This document shows positions 1 to 8,405 of a DNA stretch of 64,000 bases, piece by piece. Source of the DNA: Pseudomonadota bacterium (GTDB lineage Bacteria > Pseudomonadota > Alphaproteobacteria > Rhizobiales > Xanthobacteraceae); assembly GCA_023387735.1 (NCBI GenBank), contig JAEWHP010000019.1, positions 62,001-126,000 on the forward strand, read 5' to 3'. The notes beneath the pieces were generated by a model that had not been told where the DNA came from, did not search any database, and saw only the letters and a list, made by a program, of their open reading frames with translations. Within the stretch, counting starts at the first letter, position 1. Every line of letters begins with the position of its first letter. The position numbers were made by a program, and so were the translations under genes.

Positions 1-115
1 TCGAGACGCATCGCTTTGCGATGCTCCTCAGGATGAGGTTTGACATGTCCAGCTTGGGCAAGTTTTAAGACCCTCATGGTGAGGAGCACGGCAACGCCGT
101 GCGTCTCGCACCATG
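1..115. repeat. Family A palindromic repeat, two inverted subunits
   Basis: Positions 1-38 hold one subunit (TCGAGACGC ... CTCCTCAGGATGAGG) and about 73-115 the inverted partner (CCTCATGGTGAGGAG ... GCGTCTCG). The same pair recurs at 8287-8393 and 59684-59783, there in the order partner first. The element fills the space before the glutaminase stop codon and probably continues left of the window. It resembles REP/BIME-type extragenic palindromes; no coding capacity is evident. Confidence 0.8.
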
Positions 116-133
116 CGGCCCGGGACGCAGATC

Positions 134-1993
134 CTAGCTCGACGTCAGCAAATTCACTCTTGCATTGGCGAGGATCAGCCGATCCGCCAGCAATTGCGCG
201 AGGTTGCGCATGATCCGTTCGCCGGCGCGGGGGTGCTGCTTTCGAAAGCGCTCGAAATCGCGAAGCTGGATTTCGTAAGCGGTCGCGGCCATGTCGGCGA
301 GGACGTCGGCGGAACGCTGCGGCTCCAGCAGCGCCATCTCGCCGAACGGCATTCCCGCCGTCAGCGTCGCCAGCCTGATGCCGTCGGGCAGGGTGACATG
401 CACCACGCCGCTGCGCAGGAAGAACAGCGACGTAGCGGCATCGCCGGTTGCAATGATCTTCTCGCCGGCCTGATAGGTCCTGACCGTTGCGAGCGAGGCG
501 AGATCGGTGAGTTCCTCGTCCGTCAGTCCCGCCAGCATTGATTGTTCGGCCAGTTCGGTTGCCTCGAAGAAATCGATGGCGCCGCCATAGCGGTACACCA
601 CCTGGTCTTCCGCCCATTCGATCGCCGCATCGAGCAAATAGTAGTTGCGGATGTTGGTGAGGCCTTGCGTCCAGTCGGAGATCATCTTCCATTCGGGAGA
701 CGAGCGCCTGATGCCAGACAGGATCACGGTGACATGATGCGCCGCGAGTTCACGAAACTCCTCGGCGAGCAGGCGGGTGCCGGCGCGCGTCATGGCGGTG
801 ACGCGGCGGAGGTCGAAGATGACGAGTTGCGGGCGCGGCTTGGCCGCGAGCTGGCGCGAGACGTAGTCGACATTGGAAAAAGACAGCGTGCCGACCAGTT
901 CGATGACGCGAACATCCTCGTGATGTGCCGCGAGAATGTTCTGTTCTGTCGCGCGCCGGACCCGTCGCGACGGGCTGTTGCCGATGTCGTAGTCGGCGAT
1001 GATGCTGTTGCGGGCGTCGTCGCTGCGGTTGAGCATATGCAGGTCATAATGCGAGGACAGCGCTTCGCAGACCTTGATGCCGCGCACGCTGTTGCCGTGC
1101 TTGTCGAGCTTGGGCGAATAGCTGCCGAGCCCGAGGCGAGCCGGCAGCGCGGCGAGGATGCCGCCGCCGACGCCGCTCTTGGCGGGGATGCCGACGCGGT
1201 AGATCCACTCGCCGGCATAGTCGTACATGCCGGAACTGGTCATGACCGACAGCGTGCGCGCGATGGCGTAGGCGCTCATCACCTGCTCGCCGGTCACGGG
1301 ATTGATGCCCCGGTTGGCGAGCGTTGCCGCCATCACGGCGATATCGCGCGCCGTTACCAGGATGGCGCATTGCCGGAAATAGACGTCGAGCACCGAGGAC
1401 ACGTTGTCACGGATCACGGCGTTGGTGCGCAGCAAATAGCCGATCGCCCGGTTGCGGTCGCCGGTGGTGCTTTCGGAGGCGAAAACCGCATCGTCGACGT
1501 CGAGATCGCGCCCGGCGAAGCGGCCGAGCGCCTGCCGGATATATTCGAACGCGGCATCCCCCTTGGCCTCGTGGATAAGGCCGGAGCAGGCGATCGCGCC
1601 GGCATTGACCATGGGATTGAACGGGTGGTTGTCGGCGTTGAGGCGGATCGAGTTGAAGGGATCGCCCGAGGGCTCCACGCCGATGACGCTCTCGACCCGC
1701 GCCGCCCCCAGCGTGTCCAGCGCCAGCGCGAACACGAAGGGTTTCGACATCGACTGGATGGTGAAGGGGATCTGGCTGTCACCGACCTCGTACACATGGC
1801 CGTCGAGGGTCGCGAGGCTGATGCCAAAATGGGCAGGATCGGCCTTGCCGAGTTCAGGAATGTAATCGGCGACCGCGCCGCGGGTCTCGGGCGCGAATTC
1901 CGCGTGGCAGCCGTTCAGGAACCGCAGCAGCGGCGGTTTCGAACTGGCCCAGACCGGGGCGGTGGTCGTGAAAGGAGGAGGCGACTGTTTCAT
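134..1993 (-). CDS. glsA: Glutaminase A fused to STAS and cyclic-nucleotide-binding domains
   Basis: This predicted cytoplasmic glutaminase hydrolyses L-glutamine to glutamate and ammonia. The serine-dependent beta-lactamase-like domain spans about residues 22-310, with the S81-M-S-K84 catalytic motif, the NPMVNAGAIA segment near 126-135 and a KSGVGGG motif near 272-278. A STAS-like domain follows (about 358-460), then a cyclic-nucleotide-binding-type domain (about 485-600) with an FGEMALL phosphate-cassette-like stretch near 550. At 619 aa it is about twice the length of a plain GlsA (about 310 aa); this multidomain form occurs in some proteobacteria. The ATG at 1993 lies 22 nt after the TRAP permease stop, so it is probably the last gene of the TAXI-TRAP operon, which suggests amide or amino-acid use. 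The regulatory role of the C-terminal domains is inference. Confidence 0.9.
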   Translation of the reverse strand: MKQSPPPFTTTAPVWASSKPPLLRFLNGCHAEFAPETRGAVADYIPELGKADPAHFGISLATLDGHVYEVGDSQIPFTIQSMSKPFVFALALDTLGAARVESVIGVEPSGDPFNSIRLNADNHPFNPMVNAGAIACSGLIHEAKGDAAFEYIRQALGRFAGRDLDVDDAVFASESTTGDRNRAIGYLLRTNAVIRDNVSSVLDVYFRQCAILVTARDIAVMAATLANRGINPVTGEQVMSAYAIARTLSVMTSSGMYDYAGEWIYRVGIPAKSGVGGGILAALPARLGLGSYSPKLDKHGNSVRGIKVCEALSSHYDLHMLNRSDDARNSIIADYDIGNSPSRRVRRATEQNILAAHHEDVRVIELVGTLSFSNVDYVSRQLAAKPRPQLVIFDLRRVTAMTRAGTRLLAEEFRELAAHHVTVILSGIRRSSPEWKMISDWTQGLTNIRNYYLLDAAIEWAEDQVVYRYGGAIDFFEATELAEQSMLAGLTDEELTDLASLATVRTYQAGEKIIATGDAATSLFFLRSGVVHVTLPDGIRLATLTAGMPFGEMALLEPQRSADVLADMAATAYEIQLRDFERFRKQHPRAGERIMRNLAQLLADRLILANARVNLLTSS

Positions 1994-2015
1994 CGCCTCC
2001 TTTTGTGCATCGCAA

Positions 2016-4091
2016 TCAGGGTGTGCGCAACTGGTTCGGCGCCAGGGCCTGGCGTCGTATCAGCATCATCGCGACCAGCACGGTCGGCGCGAGAATGGCG
2101 AGGCCGAGCGAGGTCACCTGCACCTGCGACAGCGGCATGATCCCGCCGCCGGGCGTCGCCACCACGAAGCCGCCGATCACGAGCAGCACCCGCAGGGGCC
2201 ATTCGAGCGCGCCGGTGCCGCGGAGATCGCCGACGAAGACCTGATAGCCCTGGATGCCGCCGCAGATGAACAGCGTGCCGAAGCCTGCCAGCGCCATCAG
2301 GCCAAGTCCTTCGAGGTATGGGCTCGCGCCCTGCAGCACCAGTGCGGGGTTGAGGACGAAGAAGAACGGAATGAAGTAGATGATGCTGCCCACCCACATC
2401 GATTCCCAGCCCGTCTTCATCGCCGGTGAGCCGGCGATGCCGGCCGCAGCAAAGGAGGCGATGGCCACCGGTGGCGTGATCGAGGACAGCATGCCCCAGT
2501 AGAAGATGAACATGTGCACGGCCATGCGGTTGAGGCCGAGCTTCTCAAGTGCCGGCGCCACCAGGATCGCCAGGAAGATGTAGCAGGCGGTCGTGGTCAG
2601 GCCGAGCCCGAGCACGAGGCTGGTGAAGGCGCACATCACGAGCAGCAGCAGCGCGTTGTCACCGGCCAGCCGCAGCAGGTCGTTGGCGAGGCTGGAGACC
2701 ACGCCGGTCATCGAGAACGCACCGATCAGGAGGCCGCAGCCGGCGAGAATGCCGACCAGCTCGACGAAGGTGCGGCCGTTGACTTCGAGGAACTTGTTGA
2801 TGGTCGAGAACGTCCAGCGCGTGTCCCTGGAGAAGATCTGGTTGAGCACCAGCAGCAGCGCCGTCGCGTAGAATGGCGCGTGGCTCTCGCGCTTGAAATA
2901 GAGCAGCATCACGATCAGCAGCGCGATGACGAAAACGTAGTACCAGCCGTCCTTGATCGTATCCCAGACTTTTGGCAGTTCCTCGCGCGGAATGCCTTTC
3001 AGGTTGTGGCGCGCGGCGTAGGAGTCCACCTGCATGAACAGGCCGATGTAGAACAGCGCTGCCGGAATGATGGCGGCAAGGGCGACTTCCGCGTAGCTGA
3101 TGTTGAGGAACTGCGCGATCACGAACGCGGTTGCACCCATCACCGGCGGCGCAAGCACCGCGCCGGTCGAGGCGCAGGCCTCGATCGCGGCAGCATAGGA
3201 GGCCCGGAAGCCGCTCTTCTTCATGACCGGAATGGTCATGGTGCCGGCGGTCAACACGTTGGAGATGATCGATCCGGACATCATGCCGAGCAGGCCGGAT
3301 GCAAAAATGCAGACCTTCGCCGCGCCGCCGCGGAAGGTCCCGCACAGTGCAAAGGCAATGTTGATGAAGAACTTTCCAGCGCCGGTCATCATCAGCGCGG
3401 TCCCGAACACCAGAAAGCCGATCACGGTATCGGCGAAGGCCTGGATCGGGATGCCGAGCAGGCTCTCTCCCGACAGCACGTGATAGGCGGTGGCCTGTTC
3501 AAGCGTCGATTCGGTACCGCGGAACGGCCCCAGCCATTTGGCGTCGGCGAACAGGGGATAGACGGTGAACGGCAGCACGCTGAGCAGCAGGCTCCAGCCG
3601 CCGGTGCGCCGCAGCGCTTCCATCAGCACTGCCCACATGATGACGCCGGCCACGATGACATTCATCGGTGCGCCGCCAAATTCCCAGCCGGCCTCGGCCG
3701 CCTTGCGGACGCTGAGCATCAGGAGGATGGCGCAGCCGAACGTCGCGGCGAACAGCGCGAGGTCGTACCAGGGGATCCGGTTGAGCGGCGCGGTCCCGCT
3801 GCCTGGGAAGATCAGGAACGTGAACGGCAGCATCAGGGCGATGAGGAGGTAGAAATACTCGGTATTGAGCTGGGTATAGCCGATGAAGAAGCGCAGCGAG
3901 AATTGCTGGTTGATGCACAGCAGGATGGTGGCCGCAGTGGCGATCACCAGCGCCCAGCGCCAGGCCCCGCGCAATACCCGTACGCGCGTGACCTCGGCCT
4001 CCTGCATATTGCCGGCGCCGGCATGCGGATCTTCGAATACGATCCTTTGTGCCGGCGCGGCGACGCTATCGCTCGATGGAGCTGACATCAT
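2016..4091 (-). CDS. TRAP transporter fused permease (DctQ-DctM type)
   Basis: This integral inner-membrane permease of a tripartite ATP-independent periplasmic transporter is 691 aa. It has many hydrophobic segments from about residue 45 to 680. The large DctM-like part contains glycine-rich membrane motifs (for example GLLGMMSGSIISNV near the middle, and TPPVAIASFAAAGIAG). The small DctQ-like subunit is fused at the N-terminus, as is usual for permeases that work with TAXI receptors. The TAXI receptor gene lies 46 nt upstream, so the two should form one sodium-coupled uptake system. Two consecutive ATGs (4091 and 4088) are possible starts. The substrate cannot be read from sequence; the adjacent glutaminase hints at an amino acid or related dicarboxylate. 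Confidence 0.92.
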   Translation of the reverse strand: MMSAPSSDSVAAPAQRIVFEDPHAGAGNMQEAEVTRVRVLRGAWRWALVIATAATILLCINQQFSLRFFIGYTQLNTEYFYLLIALMLPFTFLIFPGSGTAPLNRIPWYDLALFAATFGCAILLMLSVRKAAEAGWEFGGAPMNVIVAGVIMWAVLMEALRRTGGWSLLLSVLPFTVYPLFADAKWLGPFRGTESTLEQATAYHVLSGESLLGIPIQAFADTVIGFLVFGTALMMTGAGKFFINIAFALCGTFRGGAAKVCIFASGLLGMMSGSIISNVLTAGTMTIPVMKKSGFRASYAAAIEACASTGAVLAPPVMGATAFVIAQFLNISYAEVALAAIIPAALFYIGLFMQVDSYAARHNLKGIPREELPKVWDTIKDGWYYVFVIALLIVMLLYFKRESHAPFYATALLLVLNQIFSRDTRWTFSTINKFLEVNGRTFVELVGILAGCGLLIGAFSMTGVVSSLANDLLRLAGDNALLLLVMCAFTSLVLGLGLTTTACYIFLAILVAPALEKLGLNRMAVHMFIFYWGMLSSITPPVAIASFAAAGIAGSPAMKTGWESMWVGSIIYFIPFFFVLNPALVLQGASPYLEGLGLMALAGFGTLFICGGIQGYQVFVGDLRGTGALEWPLRVLLVIGGFVVATPGGGIMPLSQVQVTSLGLAILAPTVLVAMMLIRRQALAPNQLRTP

Positions 4092-4137
4092 TCATCCCGG
4101 ATGTTGTTCGCCTTCGAGCGAAGCAGAAGCGGTCGCG

Positions 4138-5301
4138 TTACTCGAACCCGTTCGGCATGTTGGCTTTCGCCAGCGCCGCGGCGCGGGCCTTCAGCCAGCC
4201 GTCAAGGAAGGCCTTGTCATCCGCCGGCGGGTTGGACTTGCCGTAGTCGGCCCATGCCGTGGCCAGCACCTGCTGGCGCTTCAGCAGTTCCTTGTTGTGG
4301 GCCTCCTGCGCGTCGGTCCACTGACCGGCTTCCTTCAGCGCCTTGGCGGCGCCGGGATGAACCGGGACAACCCAGTTCTTGGTCTGCCGGTCGGCCCCGA
4401 GGCCGCTGGCGCCGGGCGCCGAGTCCTTGAAGGCGTCGTAGCCCGTGATCATCGCCTTGGTGATGGAATAGACCTCGTCGGCGGGCACCGTCCCGTACAC
4501 CATGAAGATCGGATAGGGATAGTTGCCGAGTTCGATCGGCTTGTCCTTGGTGATGCCGGCGCCGCAGGTCGCAATATGCGGGAAGAAGAATGAGCCGACC
4601 TTCTTCACGCGATCCCAGCCGGCCTTGTCATTGTGCGGCAGCGGCGGCCAAATGATGCCGCGGGGCGAGGTTTCAAGTTCCTTCGCAGGTCCCGTGATGG
4701 TGGTGGCGAAGGCGGCATCGACGTCGTTGTTGACCATGCCCTTCCACATCGCGCCGTAGCTCGAGAATTCCACGACCTTGACGTCGCTCTGCTTGAGATC
4801 GCCGAACGCCAGCATCGCCAGCGAATTCTGGTTCAGCGCCGGCGAGCCGACGACGAAGCCGACGCGCTTGCCCTTGAGATGCTTCATCTCGGTGACGCCG
4901 GTGTCCTTGGCGACGCCGAGCGAGCCGGCGTTGCAGTCGACCGATGACAGCACCAGTTGCAGCGGCTGCGGACCCCATTCCTTGGCGCCGAATTCAAACA
5001 CGCCTTCCTGCGCGAAGTAGGTGCCGGAGCCCATCGCCGACATCACCGCGCGCTTGGCGCGCAGCGGCGCCAGGCGCGCCACGTCGTTGCCGGCCGGCAG
5101 CACGCGGACGTCGGTGCCGTACTTGTCTTTCATCATCTTGCCGACGCCGACGGCGATGTTGAAACCGGCGGTGCCGGTATCGTAGGCGGTGACGGTCATG
5201 GTTGGTGGCAGCTTGACGTCATCGGCCAGCGCCGGTGCTGCTGCCAGCAGCGAGAAGGTTGCCAACGCACCAGACGCGGAATTCATCAGCCGACGGATCA
5301 T
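4138..5301 (-). CDS. TAXI family TRAP transporter solute-binding protein
   Basis: This is the periplasmic receptor of the TRAP system, 387 aa. A signal peptide covers about residues 1-26 (RRLM, a hydrophobic run, then APALA-D). The mature start, VTAYDTGTAGFNIAVGVG, is the typical TAXI opening, in which a small-residue loop approaches the ligand. Later segments such as GKRVGFVVGSPALNQNS and GMVNNDVDAAFATT fit the two-lobed periplasmic fold. The ATG at 5301 has a strong ribosome binding site (GGAGG). It is the first gene of the TAXI, permease, glutaminase row, 156 nt from the biotin carrier, with a palindrome in its leader (see 5315-5331). Confidence 0.92.
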   Translation of the reverse strand: MIRRLMNSASGALATFSLLAAAPALADDVKLPPTMTVTAYDTGTAGFNIAVGVGKMMKDKYGTDVRVLPAGNDVARLAPLRAKRAVMSAMGSGTYFAQEGVFEFGAKEWGPQPLQLVLSSVDCNAGSLGVAKDTGVTEMKHLKGKRVGFVVGSPALNQNSLAMLAFGDLKQSDVKVVEFSSYGAMWKGMVNNDVDAAFATTITGPAKELETSPRGIIWPPLPHNDKAGWDRVKKVGSFFFPHIATCGAGITKDKPIELGNYPYPIFMVYGTVPADEVYSITKAMITGYDAFKDSAPGASGLGADRQTKNWVVPVHPGAAKALKEAGQWTDAQEAHNKELLKRQQVLATAWADYGKSNPPADDKAFLDGWLKARAAALAKANMPNGFE

Positions 5302-5314
5302 AGTTCCTCCATTT

Positions 5315-5331
5315 GTTTCGCCAGACGAAAC
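5315..5331 (-). promoter_or_regulatory. Palindrome in the TAXI leader, possible IclR-type operator
   Basis: GTTTCGCCAGACGAAAC is an inverted repeat with 6-bp arms, lying 14-30 nt upstream of the TAXI start codon. Its length and arm bases resemble the 17-bp palindrome in front of the IclR gene at 5785-5801 (ATTCCGC-AGA-GCGGAAT). A common regulator is inference. Confidence 0.4.
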
Positions 5332-5457
5332 TTTTTTGTCGTTGGGATCATGTCATCGCAGCATTGCGATGGCAATCGCCGAGAACGGCCACGACTGTCG
5401 CCGTGACGTATCCGCTCCTAGACACATTGTCGCGGATCGAAAGTATGATCGCGCGAA

Positions 5458-5679
5458 TTATGCCTCGATGATCGCGACGATCTGGCCCTCGGCGATTACG
5501 TCGTCGATGCTTACGAGCAAAGCCTTTATTTTTCCTGCTGCCGTCGAGGTCACGGGAATTTCCATCTTCATGGCTTCGACAAACGCGATCTCGTCGCCAT
5601 CGCCGACGCTTCCGCCAGTTGCAACAGGAATTGCGCACACGCGGCCGGCGACTTCGGTGATGATCTTGATATCTGGCAT
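5458..5679 (-). CDS. Stand-alone biotin carboxyl carrier domain protein
   Basis: A 73-aa protein made of a single biotinyl/lipoyl domain. The biotinylation motif is E-A-M-K-M-E, with the target lysine at residue 38, followed by the second half of the flattened barrel. It should carry carboxybiotin between a biotin carboxylase and a carboxyltransferase. It is divergent from the IclR-carboxyltransferase pair, and that carboxyltransferase (6719-8278) is its likely partner. No biotin carboxylase gene is in the window. The ATG at 5679 follows GGGAGAA, a good ribosome binding site; a longer open frame upstream is read-through across the opposite-strand genes. The start and identity are well supported; the complex it serves is inferred. 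Confidence 0.88.
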   Translation of the reverse strand: MPDIKIITEVAGRVCAIPVATGGSVGDGDEIAFVEAMKMEIPVTSTAAGKIKALLVSIDDVIAEGQIVAIIEA

Positions 5680-5766
5680 GCCATTTCTCCCGGGGACCGT
5701 CTGATGGACTAATTGTCCTCGTGAACGGCTTTTTGTTTGTCGCCGCAGATTGCCTGAGGTAGCTTC

Positions 5767-5801
5767 TTCCGCAAGTGGAATTTTATTCCGCAGAGCGGAA
5801 T
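5767..5801 (+). promoter_or_regulatory. Operator-like inverted repeats before the IclR gene
   Basis: ATTCCGC-AGA-GCGGAAT (5785-5801) is a perfect inverted repeat with 7-bp arms, just before the GGAG ribosome binding site of the IclR gene. An imperfect related copy, TTCCGCAAGTGGAA, lies at 5767-5780. IclR proteins bind short palindromes in their own divergent promoters, so autoregulation and control of the biotin carrier gene are likely. Confidence 0.6.
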
Positions 5802-5814
5802 GGAGCCAAAAATC

Positions 5815-6789
5815 ATGGGAAGACGCTCGGAGCGATTGAGTAAGCAGGGAATGCTGGCCAGCGACCTGGCGGGCGAGGGTGACGTTATTCAAGTGGTGTC
5901 GCGGGCCTTCGACGTCCTGCGCTGCTTCGAGGGCCATGAGGCCAGGCTCGGCAATCTGGAAATTTCCAGCCGCTGCGGCCTGCCGCGCTCGACGGTATCG
6001 CGGCTCACCCACACGCTGACGCGTATGGGCCAGCTCGTCTATCTCCCGCGCGACCAGAAATACCGCATCGGCCCCAGCGCGGTGGCGATGAGCACGTCGA
6101 TGATGAGGGGGTTGCAGCTTCGCAATCTGATCAAGATGCGTCTGCAAGACGTCGCCGATCAATTGCCCGGCACCGTCGGCTTCGTGCTCCCCGATCGCTA
6201 TCAAATGGTCTATCTCGAATTTGCGCGCGCCGCGAATGCGCTTGGCCTGTACGAAGCCACCGGCAGCCGCGTCTCGATGACGAGCACCGCCGCCGGCTTT
6301 GCCTACACCGCAGCGCTGGATCCCGACGTCGGCGACGCCTTGATCGCTGAAATGGAGCGCGAGATTCCGGAAAGCGTCGGACCGACGAAGTCGCGTATCG
6401 AGGCCAACCGTCGTCACTTGCGCGAACATGGCTACGTCATCGCCTGCGGTACGTGGAGCCCGCATATCAACGGCTGCGCGGTGCCGGTATGGTCGCCGCA
6501 ATATCAAACCTTCGTCGTCGTCACGATCGGACTGTTGTCTGCGATGTTCGATGAGAAGCGGCTGCACCAGGAAGTGGCGCCGCAAATGGTTCAACTGGGT
6601 GCTGCGATCGGCGGACTGCTCGAAGGCGCCGAAGGCGACATCTTCGCAAATCGTCTGGAGAGAAAGCCGCTTCCGGTTCCGACTTATAAAAACAAGATCA
6701 TCAAGACGGAGGATACGAATGAACTGGAAGCCGGAACTCGACGACCTCGCCCGGCGCGAAGCGTTCGCGCGCGAGATGGGAGGCGTTGA
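5815..6789 (+). CDS. IclR family transcriptional regulator
   Basis: A DNA-binding regulator of 324 aa. The winged helix-turn-helix lies at about residues 25-85 (RAFDVLRCFE ... NLEISSRCGLPRSTVSRLTHTL) and is followed by the GAF-like effector domain (about 100-265). The start is placed at ATG 5815 because GGAG lies 9 nt upstream; an in-frame ATG at 5800 falls inside the operator and lacks such a site. It is divergent from the biotin carrier gene and probably controls it, the carboxyltransferase and perhaps the TAXI-TRAP genes. It is longer than a usual IclR protein (about 260 aa): an Arg-rich tail overlaps the next gene by 71 nt. Confidence 0.9.
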   Translation: MGRRSERLSKQGMLASDLAGEGDVIQVVSRAFDVLRCFEGHEARLGNLEISSRCGLPRSTVSRLTHTLTRMGQLVYLPRDQKYRIGPSAVAMSTSMMRGLQLRNLIKMRLQDVADQLPGTVGFVLPDRYQMVYLEFARAANALGLYEATGSRVSMTSTAAGFAYTAALDPDVGDALIAEMEREIPESVGPTKSRIEANRRHLREHGYVIACGTWSPHINGCAVPVWSPQYQTFVVVTIGLLSAMFDEKRLHQEVAPQMVQLGAAIGGLLEGAEGDIFANRLERKPLPVPTYKNKIIKTEDTNELEAGTRRPRPARSVRARDGRR

Positions 6790-8278
6790 CAAGGTCAAGC
6801 GCCAGCATGACCAGGGACGGCTTACGGTTCGGGAGCGTATCGACCGACTGATCGACAAGAATTCCTTCCACGAGATCGGCGCCATCTCCGGCATCGCCGA
6901 ATACGACGAGAACAGCGAGCTCAAGCATCTGACGCCGGCCAACTGCGTGTTCGGCCGCGGGAAGATCGATGGCCGCACCGTGGTCGTGGTCGGTGACGAT
7001 TTCACCGTGCGCGGCGGTTCGGCCGACGCCTCGATCTCGGCCAAGCCGTTGATGGCCGAGGAGATGGCGCATGATTTCCGCCTGCCGATCATCCGCGTCA
7101 TCGAAGGTTCGGGCGGCGGCGGTTCGGTGAAGACGATCGAAACCAGAGGCGCAGCGAACCTGCCTGGCGGCGTCGGCGGCACGCGCTGGTACTGGTTCAC
7201 GACGGCGAACATGGCGCGGGTCCCGGTGGTCGCTCTCGGGCTCGGCTCGGTCGCAGGCCTTGGCGCGGCGCGCCTTGCGGCGAGCCACTACTCCGTCATG
7301 ACGCGGAATTCCGCGATGTTCGTCGCAGGCCCGCCGGTGGTAAAGCGGCTCGGCCAGGACCTGACCAAGCAGGAGCTCGGCGGCGCCGATATCCAGACCC
7401 GCGCCGGCGGCGTCGATGACGCCGTCGATACCGAGGAAGAGGCGTTCGAACGCGCGCGTCGCTTCCTGTCTTATCTGCCGTCCTCGGTCTACGACCTGCC
7501 GCCGACCACGCCCTGCGCCGACGATCCGGAACGCGCCGAGGAGTCGCTGTTGAAGGCGGTGCCGCGCAACCGCCGTCAGGTCTACAAGATGCGCCCGATC
7601 ATCGATGCCGTCGTCGACAAGGGCTCGTTCTTCGAGGTGAACAGCAATTTCGGCCGCCCGGTCATTACCGGGCTGGCCCGGCTCGACGGCCGCGCCGTGC
7701 TGCTGCTCGCGAGCGATCCCTTCCACTATGGCGGGTCGTGGACGGCGGAAGCGTGCCAGAAGGTGGTGCGCTGGGTCGATTTCGCGGAGACTTTCCATCT
7801 GCCGGTTGTCTACCTGATGGATTGTCCGGGCTTCATGATCGGGCTCGAGGCCGAGAAGTCGGCGACCATCCGCCACGGCGTGCGCGCCATGGCCGCGGTG
7901 AACCAGTCGACCGTTCCCTGGTGCACCATCATCGTGCGCAACGCGTTCGGCGTTGCCGGTGTCGTGCACCAGCCAGCCAACCGCTATTCGATGCGCTATG
8001 CGTGGCCGTCAGGCTATTGGGGCTCGCTGCCGCTCGAAGGCGGTATCGAGGCGGCCTATCGCGCCGACATCGATGCGGCCGATGATCCCGTCGCGAAGCT
8101 GAAGGAGATCGAGGACCGTCTCAACAAGCTGCGCTCGCCGTTCCGTTCGGCCGAGAAATTCTGGGTCGAGGAAGTGATCGATCCACGCAGGACGCGCTCG
8201 CTGCTGTGCGAGTTCGCGCGGCTGGCGGAACCGATTCGCAGCCTCGGTCCGCCGTCGAATATGTCGATACGGCCTTAG
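6719..8278 (+). CDS. Acyl-CoA carboxylase carboxyltransferase subunit
   Basis: This subunit transfers the carboxyl group from carboxybiotin to an acyl-CoA; 519 aa, cytoplasmic. Family signs are the N-terminal GGVDKVKRQHDQGRLTVRER segment, a VRGGSADASIS motif, the acyl-CoA pocket glycines (GLGSVAGLGAARLAASHYS) and the C-terminal biotin-binding half (LMDCPGFMIGLEAE). The length fits propionyl- or methylcrotonyl-CoA carboxylase beta subunits. Start ATG 6719 follows GGAGGATACGA. It overlaps the IclR 3' end in another frame, implying translational coupling. The divergent 73-aa biotin carrier is the likely partner; no biotin carboxylase is nearby. The acyl-CoA substrate cannot be assigned. Confidence 0.9.
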   Translation: MNWKPELDDLARREAFAREMGGVDKVKRQHDQGRLTVRERIDRLIDKNSFHEIGAISGIAEYDENSELKHLTPANCVFGRGKIDGRTVVVVGDDFTVRGGSADASISAKPLMAEEMAHDFRLPIIRVIEGSGGGGSVKTIETRGAANLPGGVGGTRWYWFTTANMARVPVVALGLGSVAGLGAARLAASHYSVMTRNSAMFVAGPPVVKRLGQDLTKQELGGADIQTRAGGVDDAVDTEEEAFERARRFLSYLPSSVYDLPPTTPCADDPERAEESLLKAVPRNRRQVYKMRPIIDAVVDKGSFFEVNSNFGRPVITGLARLDGRAVLLLASDPFHYGGSWTAEACQKVVRWVDFAETFHLPVVYLMDCPGFMIGLEAEKSATIRHGVRAMAAVNQSTVPWCTIIVRNAFGVAGVVHQPANRYSMRYAWPSGYWGSLPLEGGIEAAYRADIDAADDPVAKLKEIEDRLNKLRSPFRSAEKFWVEEVIDPRRTRSLLCEFARLAEPIRSLGPPSNMSIRP

Positions 8279-8286
8279 GTCTCAAT

Positions 8287-8393
8287 CCCTCATGGTGAGG
8301 AGCGCGTCTTCGCGCGTCTCGAACCATGAGGCCCGGATCTCGCCTGCGGCCATCCTTCGAGACGCGGCCGAGTGGTCGCTCCTCAGGATGAGG
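8287..8393. repeat. Family A palindromic repeat, two inverted subunits
   Basis: Subunit 1 (about 8287-8335) is closed by CCTCATGG and CCATGAGG. Subunit 2 (8351-8393) is closed by CATCCT and AGGATG. It lies between the convergent carboxyltransferase and MFS genes, so it may also act as a bidirectional termination or end structure. Confidence 0.85.
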
Positions 8394-8405
8394 ACTTCCC
8401 CAGGG

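Noticed and set aside
542..2140. Long plus-strand open frame opposite the glutaminase gene
   Set aside because: Composition is rich in Arg, Gly, Ala and Asp with no recognisable motif. It is the usual antisense shadow in GC-rich DNA, whereas the minus strand encodes a clear glutaminase.
2514..4085. Long plus-strand frame opposite the TRAP permease
   Set aside because: Gln/His/Arg/Asp-rich translation without domains; it mirrors codon bias of the real permease gene.
5315..5337. GTTTCG hairpin followed by a T-run as a plus-strand terminator
   Set aside because: No plus-strand gene lies upstream of it. It is better explained as an operator in the TAXI leader on the minus strand.
5458..7212. 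Apparent 584-residue biotin protein
   Set aside because: The upstream part is antisense to the IclR and carboxyltransferase genes. The biotin domain starts at 5679 with its own ribosome binding site.
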